From: Eopsaltria australis
Taxonomy: Eukaryota > Chordata > Aves > Passeriformes > Petroicidae
Assembly (NCBI GenBank): GCA_034509425.1
Contig: JAVTVJ010001852.1
Span: 62,001 to 126,000, forward strand
Length of the DNA: 64,000 bases
Reading direction: 5' to 3'
This document shows positions 1-23,400 of this stretch, piece by piece. Made by a program: the position numbers and the translations under genes. The stretch's first letter is position 1. Every line of letters begins with the position of its first letter. A model generated the notes under the pieces. That model had not been told where the DNA came from, made no database searches, and saw only the letters and a list, made by a program, of their open reading frames with translations.

Positions 1-703
1 TTCAGAGCTAACCAACTTCTGCCTCGCAGTGATAAGGACATCCCTGCACACAGTGCCCAGGCTCTCTGGCACAGCCCTGTGCTCCCCTTCCCAAACACCC
101 AGCACCTCATGATCTGCACTTTGGGCTCAGCTCAGGGCACTAATCCTGAACGTAAGGGGTTGCAGAGGTTAATTGTAACCTAATGAAGAAGAACCAAGCT
201 GGGGATTTGTGGGGTCAGTCACCAAAGTCCACTGCTTGCTGGTTCCCTTCTTCATTTCCCATGGTGGAAACTTTTTGCCCTCAGTCTCACCATAAAACAG
301 GCAAGTGGGGGCCATCCTGAGCCAGGGGAAATTGGGAACCCGACATGAAAGGCACAGATGACATGGGTAACTGATTGGTTTAATTACAACCTAATTTCCT
401 CAATCACAAGTTCAAAAGTAGATGGCATTGGGTTTTAATTAAGAGGACTGCTGGAAGGATCTCAACCTCATCATGTTTTAGTCAAAGAGCTATGGAATAA
501 AGGTCAGGAAATTGCACTTTTAGTTAATACAAACCAAAGGAATTATCAAATCCAGCAGGAAATTCTCAGAACTGTCAATACTTATTGACACATGCTGCTC
601 CTCCATTAGACACAGTCCTCAGACACTGCAGCTTGTTCCCAAATCACCCAGGGACAAACCCAGGCTCAGCTGTGGCCAGGCCCCCATGTCCTGTTCCCAG
701 CCC
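1..703. other. ARHGEF9 intron 3 (partial)
   Basis: Unique intronic sequence. Positions 330-590 are AT-rich with no repeat. No further DH exon is visible before the left edge, so the next exon is outside the window. Confidence 0.6.
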
Positions 704-1056
704 CAGGTACCTCGCAGATGTCCCTGAGGTGTTTGATGTAGCAGGGACAAACCCAGGCCAGTCCCCCACATGTCCTGGTGCCCCAGGTACCTCACAGATG
801 TCCTTGAGGTGTTTGATGCAGTGGGGACAGACCCAGGTGTGCCCCAGGTACCTCGCAGATGTCCTTGAGGTGTTTGATGTAGCAGGGACAGACCCAAGTG
901 TGTCCTAGGTGTGCCCCAGCCCCAGGTACCTCACAGATGTCCTTGAGGTGTTTGATGCAGTGGGGACATTCCCAGGTGTGCCCCCAGGTGAGCCCCAGCC
1001 CCCAGGTGAGCCCCAGCCCCCAGTACCTCGCAGATGTCCTTGAGGTGTTTGATGTA
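704..1056 (-). repeat. Tandem copies of the DH exon 3' end and its splice donor
   Basis: Exon-like segments of 30 nt at 930-959, 852-881, 791-820 and 711-740 repeat the last 30 nt of the exon (1056-1027) with one to three changes, including CACCTCAAGGACATCTG and the GAG/GT junction. Each is followed by GTACCTGG, a donor resembling the true GTACTGGG. Spacing between copies is 61-97 nt. This is a minisatellite seeded from an exon-intron boundary. Read through in the collybistin frame, the first intron stop is a TGA at about 933-931, inside the first decoy. Confidence 0.9.
980..1024 (-). promoter_or_regulatory. G-run cluster just after the DH exon donor
   Basis: On the minus strand the intron begins GTACTGGGGGCTGGGG and repeats an 18-bp unit, giving at least four runs of four to five G within 45 nt. 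Such runs are known intronic splicing enhancers (hnRNP H/F sites) and can fold into G-quadruplexes. Function here is inferred. Confidence 0.5.
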
Positions 1057-1218
1057 GTGGCGCTCGGTGCTCATGATCTCGTTGATGACGTTGGCTCTCA
1101 TCTGGTCGCGGTTCTGCACGGTCCTGCCCAGGCACAGGCAGTCGGCGCTGGGGTCCAGGTGCCCGTTCTGCACCTCGCTGGTTCCCTCCTCCACGCCATC
1201 CTCCTGGTTCACCCACAG
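1027..1218 (-). CDS. ARHGEF9: ARHGEF9 exon: SH3-DH linker and start of the DH domain
   Basis: This exon has 192 nt, exactly 64 codons in phase 0. It follows a CTGCAG acceptor (AG at 1220-1219) and ends in GAG before a GTACTG donor (1026-1021). It begins LWVNQED, has an acidic linker with VQNGHLDP and CLCLGR, and then enters the DH domain at about codon 37 with [19 protein letters not shown] and [11 protein letters not shown]. These match collybistin almost residue for residue. The DH domain catalyses GDP/GTP exchange on Cdc42-type GTPases, and this stretch is its first helix (conserved region 1). Differences from the mammalian protein lie in the linker (for example DGVEEGTSE), not the helix. 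Codon choice is GC-rich, unlike the SH3 exon. Tandem copies of this exon's last 30 nt follow the donor. Confidence 0.97.
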
Positions 1219-4182
1219 CTGCAGGGCACAGGGACAGCACAGGGTTTATCCCCAGCTGGCTCTGGGAGATGTTGAATCCTCCTCTCCCCACCCCACTGGG
1301 CATCCCAGCCCACTGGGAACTGCCCGGTTCCATACTGGTGCAACCAGCCCCAAACCATGCCCCACACACTCCCCATCTCTGAGGGTACTGCCAGTGCTGG
1401 CTGCTTTGATCCCAAATATAAAATCATCCCCTGACTGGGGTGTGGATGCTGCCGAGAGCCCCAGAGCGAGATGGACACGAGTGAAACAGAGCAGCCTGAG
1501 CAAAACTGCAGCTACTGGTGGCAAGCACTGGGACCCCAGCCCCTGCCACCTCCAGCTGGGGTCTGCCTGACCAGGAAGATCCTCTGGGAGCAGGGACCAG
1601 CCCTTCCCAGGGGGCTGGATCAGAGATCTGAAGAGCACATCAGCACTGGGTGGTGTTTGTGGGGCTCTGTAAGCTGCCAGGGGCTGTGAAGGAGCCCTGC
1701 TTCCATTTCTCAGCAGATTTCCTCAGCTCCCAGGGACAGCCTGGCTCAGGCAAATCCCACATCTCAGCATCCTGGGGTGGGATCCCCAAACCATGGGATC
1801 CCCAAAGTGCATGGACAGGACACCCTGAGCACGTCTCCCAAAGCCTGGGGGGCTGAGGGCAGCTTGGGACAGCTGCACTGAGCACTGAAAATCCCAAAGA
1901 GCAGTGAAAAAGGATCACTGTGTTTTCAGCACTGAAGTTTCCTTCCAATACCAAATAAAAACCATCCACAGGAACTGCAAATTCCAGCTCTCTCCTGAGT
2001 GTCTGAACCAGCCTGAGCTCTGCACACACCATACGGATCAAGGGCTCCTTCTGTTACCTCTTCCCACAAAACCTGCTGAAAATAGCTCTGATTGACTCAA
2101 ATTGGGCTCAGGGTAGTTTGTAAACAAACACTAAATAAAGCTTGGAGCTGACAGAAATACCCCTGTCTTTCACAGACCACCTCAGCCGTGATGGAAATGA
2201 AGCAACTTCTCTCCTCAGCATTTGAAGTCCCCAAATCCTGGGGACTTTCAGACCTAAAAACACATTTTCCTGTGAGCAGTGGAACTGTGCACACACAGAG
2301 CACAAGGAAACCAAGCAGCATCATTAACCTGATCTTCAGGCTTCCTTTCAGAGTTAATGGTTTTTCCTGCTTTCCCATTATCCAGTTTTAACTCAGCTTT
2401 GCACAGATTGTAAAGGGCAGTGTTCCTGTAAATTAGGAAAGGGAAAAGCTCCAAACCTGCCCCTGCTCCTTCCCTGCTTTCCCAACCAACAGCTGTTCTG
2501 CTAAAGCACCTCCTGCAGCTCCCACGTTCTGCCCTCCCACAGGGAGTTGTAAAGGCCAAAAAAAGAAAAAAAACCAAAAACCCATCTCTTCTTCAGCAGG
2601 TTGTTAATGATGCTGCAAATTTGGGGGATAAAAAAGGGGTTTTGTAGGATTTCCACCAGCACTGAGAGGCCTGGGTCACTGTGAGGGAAAGCAGGGAGCT
2701 GCTGATCTAATCCCACCCAAAGCCAGCGGGATCCAGCATGGAAAACCTCTCCTGGCACGCTGAAACAAATGTCTCTAGTTCAGAAAAACAACCCAAAAGC
2801 TGTTTGGAGAAGTGTCTCTTACAGCAAACCCACCCTGCTCTGGGAGAGGTTTGGGGTACACTGAGGCAGAGCAACACCCCGTGAATATAAAGAATGGTTA
2901 TGCTGAAAAATCAATAACAAGAAATAAAAAATGAATTTAAAAATAAATAAAACATCAAGTGCTGCTGCAGGGTGATGTCCCTGTTGGTGTAAGTGACCTC
3001 ACTGACATCAGTGCCACCAATTTCAGTGCTGGGAAAACCTGGGGGCATCCTGTGAAGGGAAAATGGGTCCTGGGAAGGACAGAATGGCACAGGGAGCCCT
3101 CCAAGGGACACGTCCTGGTGACAGCTCCACTGGCATTCCAAACCCAACAGACATGCAACACCCAGCAGCACCAGAGTGGGGATTAAACCCTCCCCACCCT
3201 GCTTTTCTTCCCCTAGGAAAAGGGATTTTGCAGCCTTCCCAACCCCAAGTGGAACAGCTTGCTACCAAGTTTGATGACATTCCTGCCAGTCTGGCAGCAG
3301 AGCAGATTTTTAAAGCTCTGCCTCCTGGAGTCAGGTGATCACCAGAAAAAATTTGATTTTCATTTGAAAAAAAGAAAAAAAAGCAGGAAAGATCTAATCA
3401 TAACAAGGCATGTGTGTGAAAGGCTGAGTCATGAATCCTAAAGGCTTTGAAACTCCAAGGCAGAGAGCAAACTTGCAAACTTTCATGATTCCTCAAATTC
3501 AGGCTGCCTTTTGTGCACGGCAGGAACCCTCCCTCCTTCCTCATCTGTGAATCTCAGGAGTCCTGCTTTCTTCCTTAATGAAATTTTTGCTCCTTCCTGC
3601 TAGGATCCCCGTTCCCAAAGGGAAAAAAATATACAGTTCCAGTCTAGATGACTCCTGCCTTAGATTAAAAACAAATTTTATCAGCTCCAGAGGAGGCTGG
3701 AGTTGCTTCCACCCCGCGCTCTCCAGCCCCGGCTGCTGGAAGGATGAACCCCACTGTGGTGTTCAAATTCTCCTGTTTCCATCTAAACCTCGGAGGTTCT
3801 GAAATTCCAGCAAGGATCCCTCTTCCAGGGCAGCATTTGAAGCTGGGAGCATGGCTGCTGGAAGCTGAGCTGCAGTGGCAGCTCTGATGCTGACCTCGGG
3901 CCACTCGCTGCAGCTGGAGGAGGTTTCCCCACCCAAAGCCAGGGATAATCATGGAAAAACTCATGGAGAGGTTGGAATATGGAGTGAAATGCATCACCAA
4001 GCTCTTGTTCTCATCCATGAGACAGACCTGGCTTGGGTTTGCACCTTCAGCTCTCAGGGCTGGGGAGGAGCTGGGCCATGCTGGGCCAAGGGAGGGTGGC
4101 ACTGCAAGGGTTAACTGTGTCCTCTGTCCCAGTGCCACCAGCCCAGGCTGGACCCTCTGTGCCTCACTGGCAGTGATGGAGC
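1219..4182. other. ARHGEF9 intron 2, right of the DH exon
   Basis: Unique intronic sequence with no exon, RNA gene or retroelement that I recognise. An A-rich stretch lies at 2890-2960. Short open frames on both strands have no domain features. Confidence 0.6.
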
Positions 4183-5125
4183 TGCAGGGGACAGCGAGGT
4201 GGCACTGCCACACTGGGGAGGTGCTGGGGACAGCGAGGTGACACTGCCACACTGGGGAGGTGCTGGGGACAGTGAGGTGGCACTGCCACACTGGGGAGGT
4301 GCTGGGGACAGCGAGGTGGCACTGCCACACTGGAGAGGTGCTGGGGACAGCGAGGTGGCACTGCCACACTGGGGAGGTGCAGGGGACAGTGAGGTGGCAC
4401 TGCCACACTGGGGAGCTGCAGGGGACAGCGAGGTGGCACTGCCACACTGGGGAGGTGCAGGGGACAGTGAGGTGGCACTGCCACACTGGGGAGGTGCTGG
4501 GGACAGCGAGGTGGCACTGCCACACTGGGGAGGTGCAGGGGACAGCGAGGTGGCACTGCCACACTGGGGAGCTGCAGGGGACAGCGAGGTGGCACCAACA
4601 CTGGGAGGTGGCAGGGGACAGCGAGGTGGCACTGCCACACTGGAGAGGTGCAGGGGACAGCGAGGTGGCACTGCCACTGGGGAGGTGCAGGGGACAGCGA
4701 GGTGGCAACTGCCAACACTGGGGAGGTGCGGGACAGTGAGGTGGCACTGCACACTCTGGGGAGTGCTGGCTGGGACAGTGAGGTGGCACTGCCACACTGG
4801 GGAGGTGCTGGGGACAGTGAGGTGGCACTGCCACACTGGGGAGGTGCTGGGGACAGCGAGGTGGGCACTGCCACACTGGGGAGCTGCAGGGGACAGCGAG
4901 GTGGCACTGCCACACTGGAGAGGTGCTGGGGACAGCGAGGTGGCACTGCCACACTGGGGAGGTGCAGGGGACAGCGAGGTGGCACTGCCACACTGGGGAG
5001 GTGCTGGGGACAGTGAGGTGGCAGTGCCACTCTGGGGAGGTGCTGGGGACAGCGAGGTGGCACAGCCACACTGGGGAGGTGCTGGGGACAGGGAGGTGGC
5101 ACTGCCACACTGGGGAGGTGCTGGC
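4183..5125. repeat. 39-bp minisatellite, about 24 copies
   Basis: The unit is ggggacagcgaggtggcact plus gccacactggggaggtgct, 39 bp. Most copies differ by single changes (cagc/cagt, gtgct/gtgca), and a degraded zone at 4595-4790 has small indels. Because 39 is a multiple of three and the unit has no stop in several frames, both strands show long artificial frames with 13-residue periodicity. It lies in intron 2. Confidence 0.95.
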
Positions 5126-6334
5126 TGTACCCAGAAACTTCTGAAATGTCAGATTGAGACGATCTGGACAAGGCTACAAACGCTCCTGTTTCAGCCCAGC
5201 GCCTGGGACAGGGTGATCCCTGTGTTCCACACACGTGGGATTCCCAAAAATGCCTGAATTTCCCTCCTTCCTGTGGGGAACAGCTGAGATCCCACTCCTG
5301 GAATAATGTCTGCCTGCTCCTGTCTTTCCAAGCGGACACAAATGCACAGCTCTCCCTCCCTCCCAGTGAAGTATCTCCATTCTTATAAAAGAAACCTCAA
5401 ACCCCTCGTTTTCCCCCCATTTCATCCCATCTCTGCAGCACTCCCAGCTCAGGATGGGTGGCTGCCATCCCTGTGGGGATTTCCATGGAGCAGGGATGGG
5501 CCAGGAGTTCCCTGGCAGCTCCTCAGCTCTGCTGCTCACTTGGATCCCGTGATCCTGCAGGATCTCTGCAGGCTCCTGTCCTGTCCTCCTCAGCAATTCA
5601 GGGCTGAATTCCTGCATCCAATGGCACTGGTTTTAAGGATAAACAACAACCCCACAATAATCAATCCAGGGCCTCTTTAAACACCTCTGCCATGCAACAC
5701 ATCAGGGGCTGTAAAATAAAACAGCACTGGGAGGGTTTTCCCCAGGCCATGCAAAAGGCCCAGCAGCCAAACCAGCAAGCCCTGAGAGCCACTTTGAGCA
5801 CTCTGTAGGAAGAATTAATTAAAAGAAATCAGTGAAAATGACAGAAAAAAAAAATCGAGTTGCATAATGCTGGTCCTACGTGACGTTTCCCATTGAAAGG
5901 CCCCTCCATGTGGAGAGGAACAGGCTTATCATGAGGCTCCCAGTCCTATTTCAAAATTCAGCCCTAATTGGGAAGTCATGACCAGCTCTTGCGTAATGGC
6001 AGGACTTGCAGAGGCAGATAAAAGTAAAATAATCAAATCAAAAAAGGCCCTTTTCCCTTAGGACCACTTCTGGGAGCCAGGGAGAGCTGATGGCTGCATT
6101 GTGCTAATTCATGTTCTCCACGACTGATATCCTTTTAGAAAGGGAAAAAAGGAAAACCCAGGGAAGCACAGGCCAGGCAGGCTCACCTCAGTGCCCAGCA
6201 GAATCATGGAGCAGATTCCTGGAAAATATGTTCAGGCACGTGGGAGACAAAGAGGTGAGTGGTGAGAGGCAGCACAGCTTCACTGAGGGCAGAGCAGGCC
6301 TGACAAGGTGTGTGACAAGGTGTGACAAGGTGGG
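5126..6334. other. ARHGEF9 intron 2, unique segment
   Basis: No gene seen. Positions 5800-6060 are AT-rich and non-repetitive. A short direct repeat of gtgacaagg lies at 6301-6332, just before a CR1 end. Confidence 0.5.
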
Positions 6335-6665
6335 TACAGAGCTCAGAGCCCCTTGCAGGGCCTGAAGGGTTCCAGGAGAGCTGGAGAGGGACTGGGGACA
6401 AGGCATGGAGGGACAGGACACAGGGAATGGATCCCAGTGCCAGAGGGCAGGGATGGATGGGAGATTGGGCAGGAATTGTTCCCTGGGAGGGTGGGGAGGG
6501 GCTGGGATGGAATTCCCAGATTTGCTGTGGCTGCCCCTGGATCCCTGGCAGTGCCCAAGGCCAGGCTGGAGCAGCCTGGGACAGTGGGAGGTGTCCCTGC
6601 TTGTGGCAGGGGTGGCACTGGCTTTAAGGTTCCTTCCCAAACCAGTCTGGGATTCTGTGATATAA
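6335..6665 (+). mobile_element. CR1 LINE 3' end
   Basis: This carries the avian CR1 3'-end signature: a ggatggatgggagattggg block, ggctgcccctggatccctgg, a gtgcccaaggccaggctgg segment, and an end in gggattctgtga. The element is 5'-truncated with no ORF, as most bird CR1 copies are. Confidence 0.9.
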
Positions 6666-7224
6666 AACTGCTATAAATATCATTTATCAGCTTGCAGCTT
6701 TACCCAAATGGTGCATGAAATCACCCGGTGGCACTGGGCCAGCACCAGTGACCTGCAATTACTGCAGGGTTACCCTGCTCAGCACAGGCACTGCATGGAC
6801 AGGGCTTTGCACCTGATCACCTCCCAACCATCAGAAACCACAAGGAACCAAACATTTCACCAGCCAGCTGCATTATTAACCTGCTTCCACTGGACATTCA
6901 CAAGGACAAAACCAGCAGACAATGTGCCATTGTGGAGCCTCGCTCACAATTAACTAACGTGGCAGATTAATGATACAGACACATCCTTCCAGAGAGCTGC
7001 TGCCATTCCAGGGAATCTGCATTGTGCAGGACAATGTGGGCAGCACAGGGCGCTACGGTGGCACTGTCCCAGTGCCAGAGCTCCAATAACCTGCAGAGAT
7101 CCATGGAAGCCCAGAGCCTCAGGACTGCATCCCCCCATCCACGCGCAGCAGAGCAGCTCCATCCCTGCAGGATCTGCCCCTCCTCCTGCCTCCCTGAGCT
7201 GCTTCCAGACAGGAACCCTTCTTT
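6666..7224. other. ARHGEF9 intron 2, unique segment
   Basis: No gene or repeat seen between the CR1 end and the next minisatellite. Confidence 0.5.
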
Positions 7225-7865
7225 GCAGCCACATCCCTATGCAGTGTCACATCTCTGTGCAGTGTCATATCCCTGTGCAGTGTCACATCCCTGTTCAGTG
7301 TCACACCCCAGTGCAGTGTCACACCCCAGTGCAGTGTCACATCCCTGTTCAGTGTCACACCCCAGTGCAGTGTCACATCCCTGTGCAGTGTCACATCCCT
7401 GTTCAGTGTCACACCCCAGTGCAGTGTCACACCCCTGTGCATCACACTCCTGTGCAGTATCACATTCCTGACCATTGTCACACCTCTGTGCAGTGTCACA
7501 CCCCTATGCAGTGTCACACCCCTGTGCAGTGTCACACCCCTGTGCAGCCACATCCCTGTGCAGCCACATCCCTGTGCAGCCACATCCCTGTGCAGTGTCA
7601 CATCCCAGTGCAGTGTCACACCCCAGTGCAGTGTCACACCCCTGTGCAGTGTCACACCCCTGCGCAGTGTCACACCCCTGTGCAGCCACATCCCTGTGCA
7701 GCCACATCCCTGTCCAGTGTCACACCCCTGTCCAATGTTACACCCCTGTGCAGTGTCACACCCCTGCGCAGTGTCACATTCCCCAGCAGTGTCACACCCC
7801 TATCCAGTGTCACACCCCTGTGCAGTGTCACACCCCTGTCCAGTGTCACACTCCTGTGTCACATC
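7225..7865. repeat. Mixed 18-bp and 16-bp minisatellite
   Basis: The main unit is cagtgtcacacccctgtg (18 bp); blocks near 7540-7590 and 7680-7710 instead use cagccacatccctgtg (16 bp). Variants include cccagtg and tgttcagtg ends. The 16-bp units shift frame, so the Cys/His/Pro/Val-rich open frames across it are fragmented artefacts. Confidence 0.95.
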
Positions 7866-19384
<11,519 letters not shown>

Positions 19385-20430
19385 CTGAGGGGCTGGGAAT
19401 CTGCTGGGACCCCCCAGATCCCCTCCAGCTCTGCTGGGACCCACTCCCATCAGTTCCCATGGAGTGAGGAGGGGAGCAGTGCATCCTGTGTTTCAGACCC
19501 ACATCCCGCTGATTTTCCCAGCCAGGACAGGGTCCTGATGGGGCTGGGAATCTGCTGGGACCCCCTAGATCCCCTCCAGCTCTGCTGGGACCCACTCCCA
19601 TCAATTCCCATTCCCATGGAGTGAGGAGGGCAGCAGTGCACCCTGTATTTCAGCCCCACATCCCAATGCTTCTTCCAGCCAGGACAGGGTCCTGGTGGGG
19701 CGGGGAATCTGCTGTCACCTCCCAGATCCTCCCCAGCTCTGCTGGGATCCACTGCCATCAATTCCCCTGGAGTGAGGAGGGCAGCAGTGCATCCTGTATT
19801 TCAGCCCCACATCCCAATGCTTCTCCCAGCCAGGACAGTGTCCTGGTGGGGCTGGGAATCTGCTGTCACCTCCCAGATCCTCCCCAGCTCTGCTGGGATC
19901 CACTGCCATCAATTCCCCTGGAGTGAGGAAGGGAGCAGTGCACCCTGTGTTTCAGTGCTACATCCCAATGCTTCTCCCTGAGAAGTCCTGATGGGGCTGG
20001 GAATCTGCTGTCACCTCTGAGATTCCCTCCAGCTCTGCTGGCATCCACTCCCATCCATTCCCATGGAATGAGGGCAGCAGTGGACTCCGTGTTTCAGTGC
20101 CACATCCTGCTGATTTTCCCAGCCAGGACAGGGTCCTGAAGGGGCTGGGAATCTGCTGTCACTTCCCAGATCCCCCCCAGCTCTGCTGGCATCCACTGCC
20201 ATCAATTCCCATTCCCATGGAGTGAGGAGGGGAGCAGTGCACCCCGTGTTTCAGCCCCACATCCCAATGCTTCTCCCAGCCAGGACAGGGTCCTGGTGGG
20301 GCTGGGAATCTGCTGTCACCTCCCAGATCACCTGATCCACTCCCATCGATTCCCAAGCCCATGGAGTGAGGAGGGCAGCAGTGCACCCCGTGTTTCAGCC
20401 CCACATCCCACTGATTTTCCCAGGGTCCCT
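19385..20430. repeat. About 151-bp tandem repeat, seven copies
   Basis: The anchor gggaatctgctg recurs at 19395, 19546, 19703, 19854, 19999, 20147 and 20304, giving periods of 151, 157, 151, 145, 148 and 157 bp. Each unit holds ccagctctgctgggaycc, a cattcccatggagtgagg block and a cagccccacatcccaatg block. The middle copies are closest to each other. Copy variation of 6 bp comes from presence or absence of an extra ccattc. Confidence 0.93.
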
Positions 20431-23400
20431 CATCTGACGGAGCAGACAAAGGGAAGAGCACAAGGGACCATCAGCCCAGCCCATCCCACTGCACTCCTGC
20501 TCTTGCATAATCTCCCCAGAGTCCCTGTGCTGGGGTGTTTATTTTTAAACCTCTCGTCAGGAATTACACAAAGTGAATAATGCCCAATCTCAGTGAATGG
20601 CCCCACGGCTCATTCACCAAACACAGGGGAGGGCAGCTCCACTTGATTTGCTCATTCTCTCAAGAAGTGCAATCACTCAAAGGTTAAGCACAAGTCAAAG
20701 AATTTCCCTTTTTGCTTTCAAGCCTTTTGATGAATTTAACTAATGACTGGATTTCAGCTGAAAGAGGCTGATTGGAGCCAGAGTCTCCTGTATCCCACAT
20801 TCTGGGAAGGCTGCCACACTTGGTTGGAAGCTTTATCTGTCTTTCATTTATCTATATGTTATGTGGAGAGTCAGAACAGGCAGAAAGGTTCCTTAGGACT
20901 GGGCTGCTCTATTCTTCATTGATTCACACTTCCTTGAGAAGATCTCACCTGGCAGATAGGAAATCACCTGGCCTGAGCCAGGCTGCAGCAGCAGAGCCCA
21001 GGGGATGGCATTAATCTCATTTTCCACCTCATTATGATTATTGCCCATGTCATTCCTATTAATAACAGCAGCCACAAGGCAGGGCCGTGGATGGAGAGCT
21101 GAGTAAAACCCTGGCAGCAGGGAGGAGAAGGATGGGAGGTGGTACCAAGGCAGAGGGACCCCAGTGAAGCACAGCCCATGCAGGGTGGAGCTGTTTGGAT
21201 GGAGCACATCCCACCTGAATTGTGGCCCAATGCCTCCTGCACGTTGAGGCTCCCCTTGCCTCATGACAAACCTTCCATGGAGAGTAATTACAAATAACCA
21301 CTTGCCATCATCTTTTAACTCAGAAAAACGATGGGGTTGGGGCTGGAAGTCCAAGTTTGAGCTGCTGCAGGGCAAGCAGCACCTTCAGCAAGCAGAGCCA
21401 GGGCAGCTCCCAGAGCTGTGGACTCGGGGCCAGCAGGGGCTGCCAGCAAAGATCCCTCACTGCAGCACTCAGAACAAACAATAAACACCCTCCAAGATCC
21501 AAACCTAAAACACTCACACAAATCCCAGCCTCCTGCCCCCACAAGGGACTCCTGACACTCCCAAACCAAGGCCACAACAGCCTCAAAGACCTGGAGTTGT
21601 ACTGAAATCCCTCCTGGCCAGGGGGCTGGAGCTGGGCTTTGATTTCCACGCAGCCCAGTCTCAATGGCAGAGCCTGCAGGCTGGGTGGGGAGCAGTCAGG
21701 ATTCCCAGGATGTGTTCCCAGTTCCATAAAGCCACTGGGCCCAGTAACATCGAGGCATTGTGTACAGCCCATGGCAGCACCCAGGAAAGGAAGGGTCTGG
21801 TCCCTCTCAAGGAGCAGAGTAAGGCAGGTAAGCAAACAGGATATTACAAAAGAGAGATAAATATTACAAAGTAGATGTAACTATTGCCAAATTGATATAA
21901 ATATTACAAAATAGATATAAATTCAGCTCTGGGAATGTACAGAGAGGGACAAGAAGCTGCTGGGGAATGCTGAGCCTAAGGGACACAGCGTGGAAAAACA
22001 GCACTGACACCATCCTGAGCATCCCTATGCCCGTGGTGCAACCAATCCCCAGCCTCAAAACCCCTCCATGGATGACCAAGACTCGACTGGAAATGTCAGG
22101 AATGCCAAATCTGGACTCATTTTACCCCAAAAACCTGCCCTTGTTTAAACTGGAAAGCAAACAACTTCCCTGCCACGGAGCAGACTGTGGGAAAACCGAG
22201 TTCATCTGAGCCACTGAATGGTTTTTGCAAGGAGAGGGGATAAAATTGTCATTGCTCTGAGGAAAGCAAGAGTAACCCACGTTTTAAAGGATATTTATGT
22301 AAAAATGTACATCACCCGTTACTCTGGGACATGGAAATTTCCAAAGCAGAAAGGAATTAAGGAGAAAATCACACAAATGACTCCCAGTGGATTGAATAAT
22401 TTAACACAGCAGAACTCCTGACAAAGGGAACAGCACACGGATCTGCTCGTCCCAGACGTGGGATCTGTGTCCCTGCAGCTGCAGAAGTGCCACCAGCCAG
22501 CCCAAAGCTGGTGGCACACGGCTAAGCCATGCAGCTGTGCCCAGCAGGAGCCATGGCACAGGGACACACACCAGGAGCACCCAGAGCAGCCACTTCCCTC
22601 ACCCAGACCCAGCAACTCCCAGGGAAATGAATAAAGGGACAGGACCAGAGCTCACAAAACCGTGTGGATACTTTGTCCTGTGGAAGCTGACACAGTTGGC
22701 CAGGTCTAAAAACCACGGAAGGAAATGAATTCAAATGCAGGGCTATTAACACAAACCAGGAACATCCCTCCTGGCTGGCCAAAAACAAGGAAGCAGCAGC
22801 AAGAGCCCCTCCATGAGTGAGTGACTGCAAAGTGTCTAAAACCCCTTTTAATAGGGAAGCAGGTGCCTGGATTGTGCCATGTCAGACCACAACGTGTTAA
22901 ACATCCCCAGGAATCCTCAGTAATGCAGAACTCCCATATACTGGTTTTGCAGTAGGAGGCCAACATGATAATATTTAAAAAGGGTATTTTTAGTACTGAG
23001 AACTTGGAACTTAAAAAGTGGTGGCTGCCATTAGTGCAAATCAATGCCCAGGCTGGATTAAAGTCCAGATGAATGTATTACACTGATTAAATTCACCACC
23101 TGGGCTCCTTATTTGCTGTTCTCATCTCCTGCCTTCTCAGGGCAAGTCCCTGCAGCTCACATCTCACACGGGCTGGGAGGGGCTTGTTGGCAGAGGAGGG
23201 GAACGACATCTACAGACTGTTTCACAGACCCTGAGCTCACAGAAAATCTGACTGAATGAAGCACAAAGCTGGACATGAAGCATAAATGGCTGGACAAGCA
23301 ACACCTGGCCCCAGGAACCAGCCTGGCCTGGGGGTGGCTGCAGGGACAGTGACAAACTTTTCTTCCAAGCCCATCCAGCTACTCTTGTGAAAACCAAGAG

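Noticed and set aside
3665..5339. Open frames of 240-481 codons on both strands
   Set aside because: They are produced by the 39-bp repeat, whose length is a multiple of three. They have no domains, lack splice context and overlap each other on opposite strands.
19385..20430. Possible CRISPR-like array (regular repeats)
   Set aside because: Units are fully tandem with no unique spacers, and the context is an animal intron.
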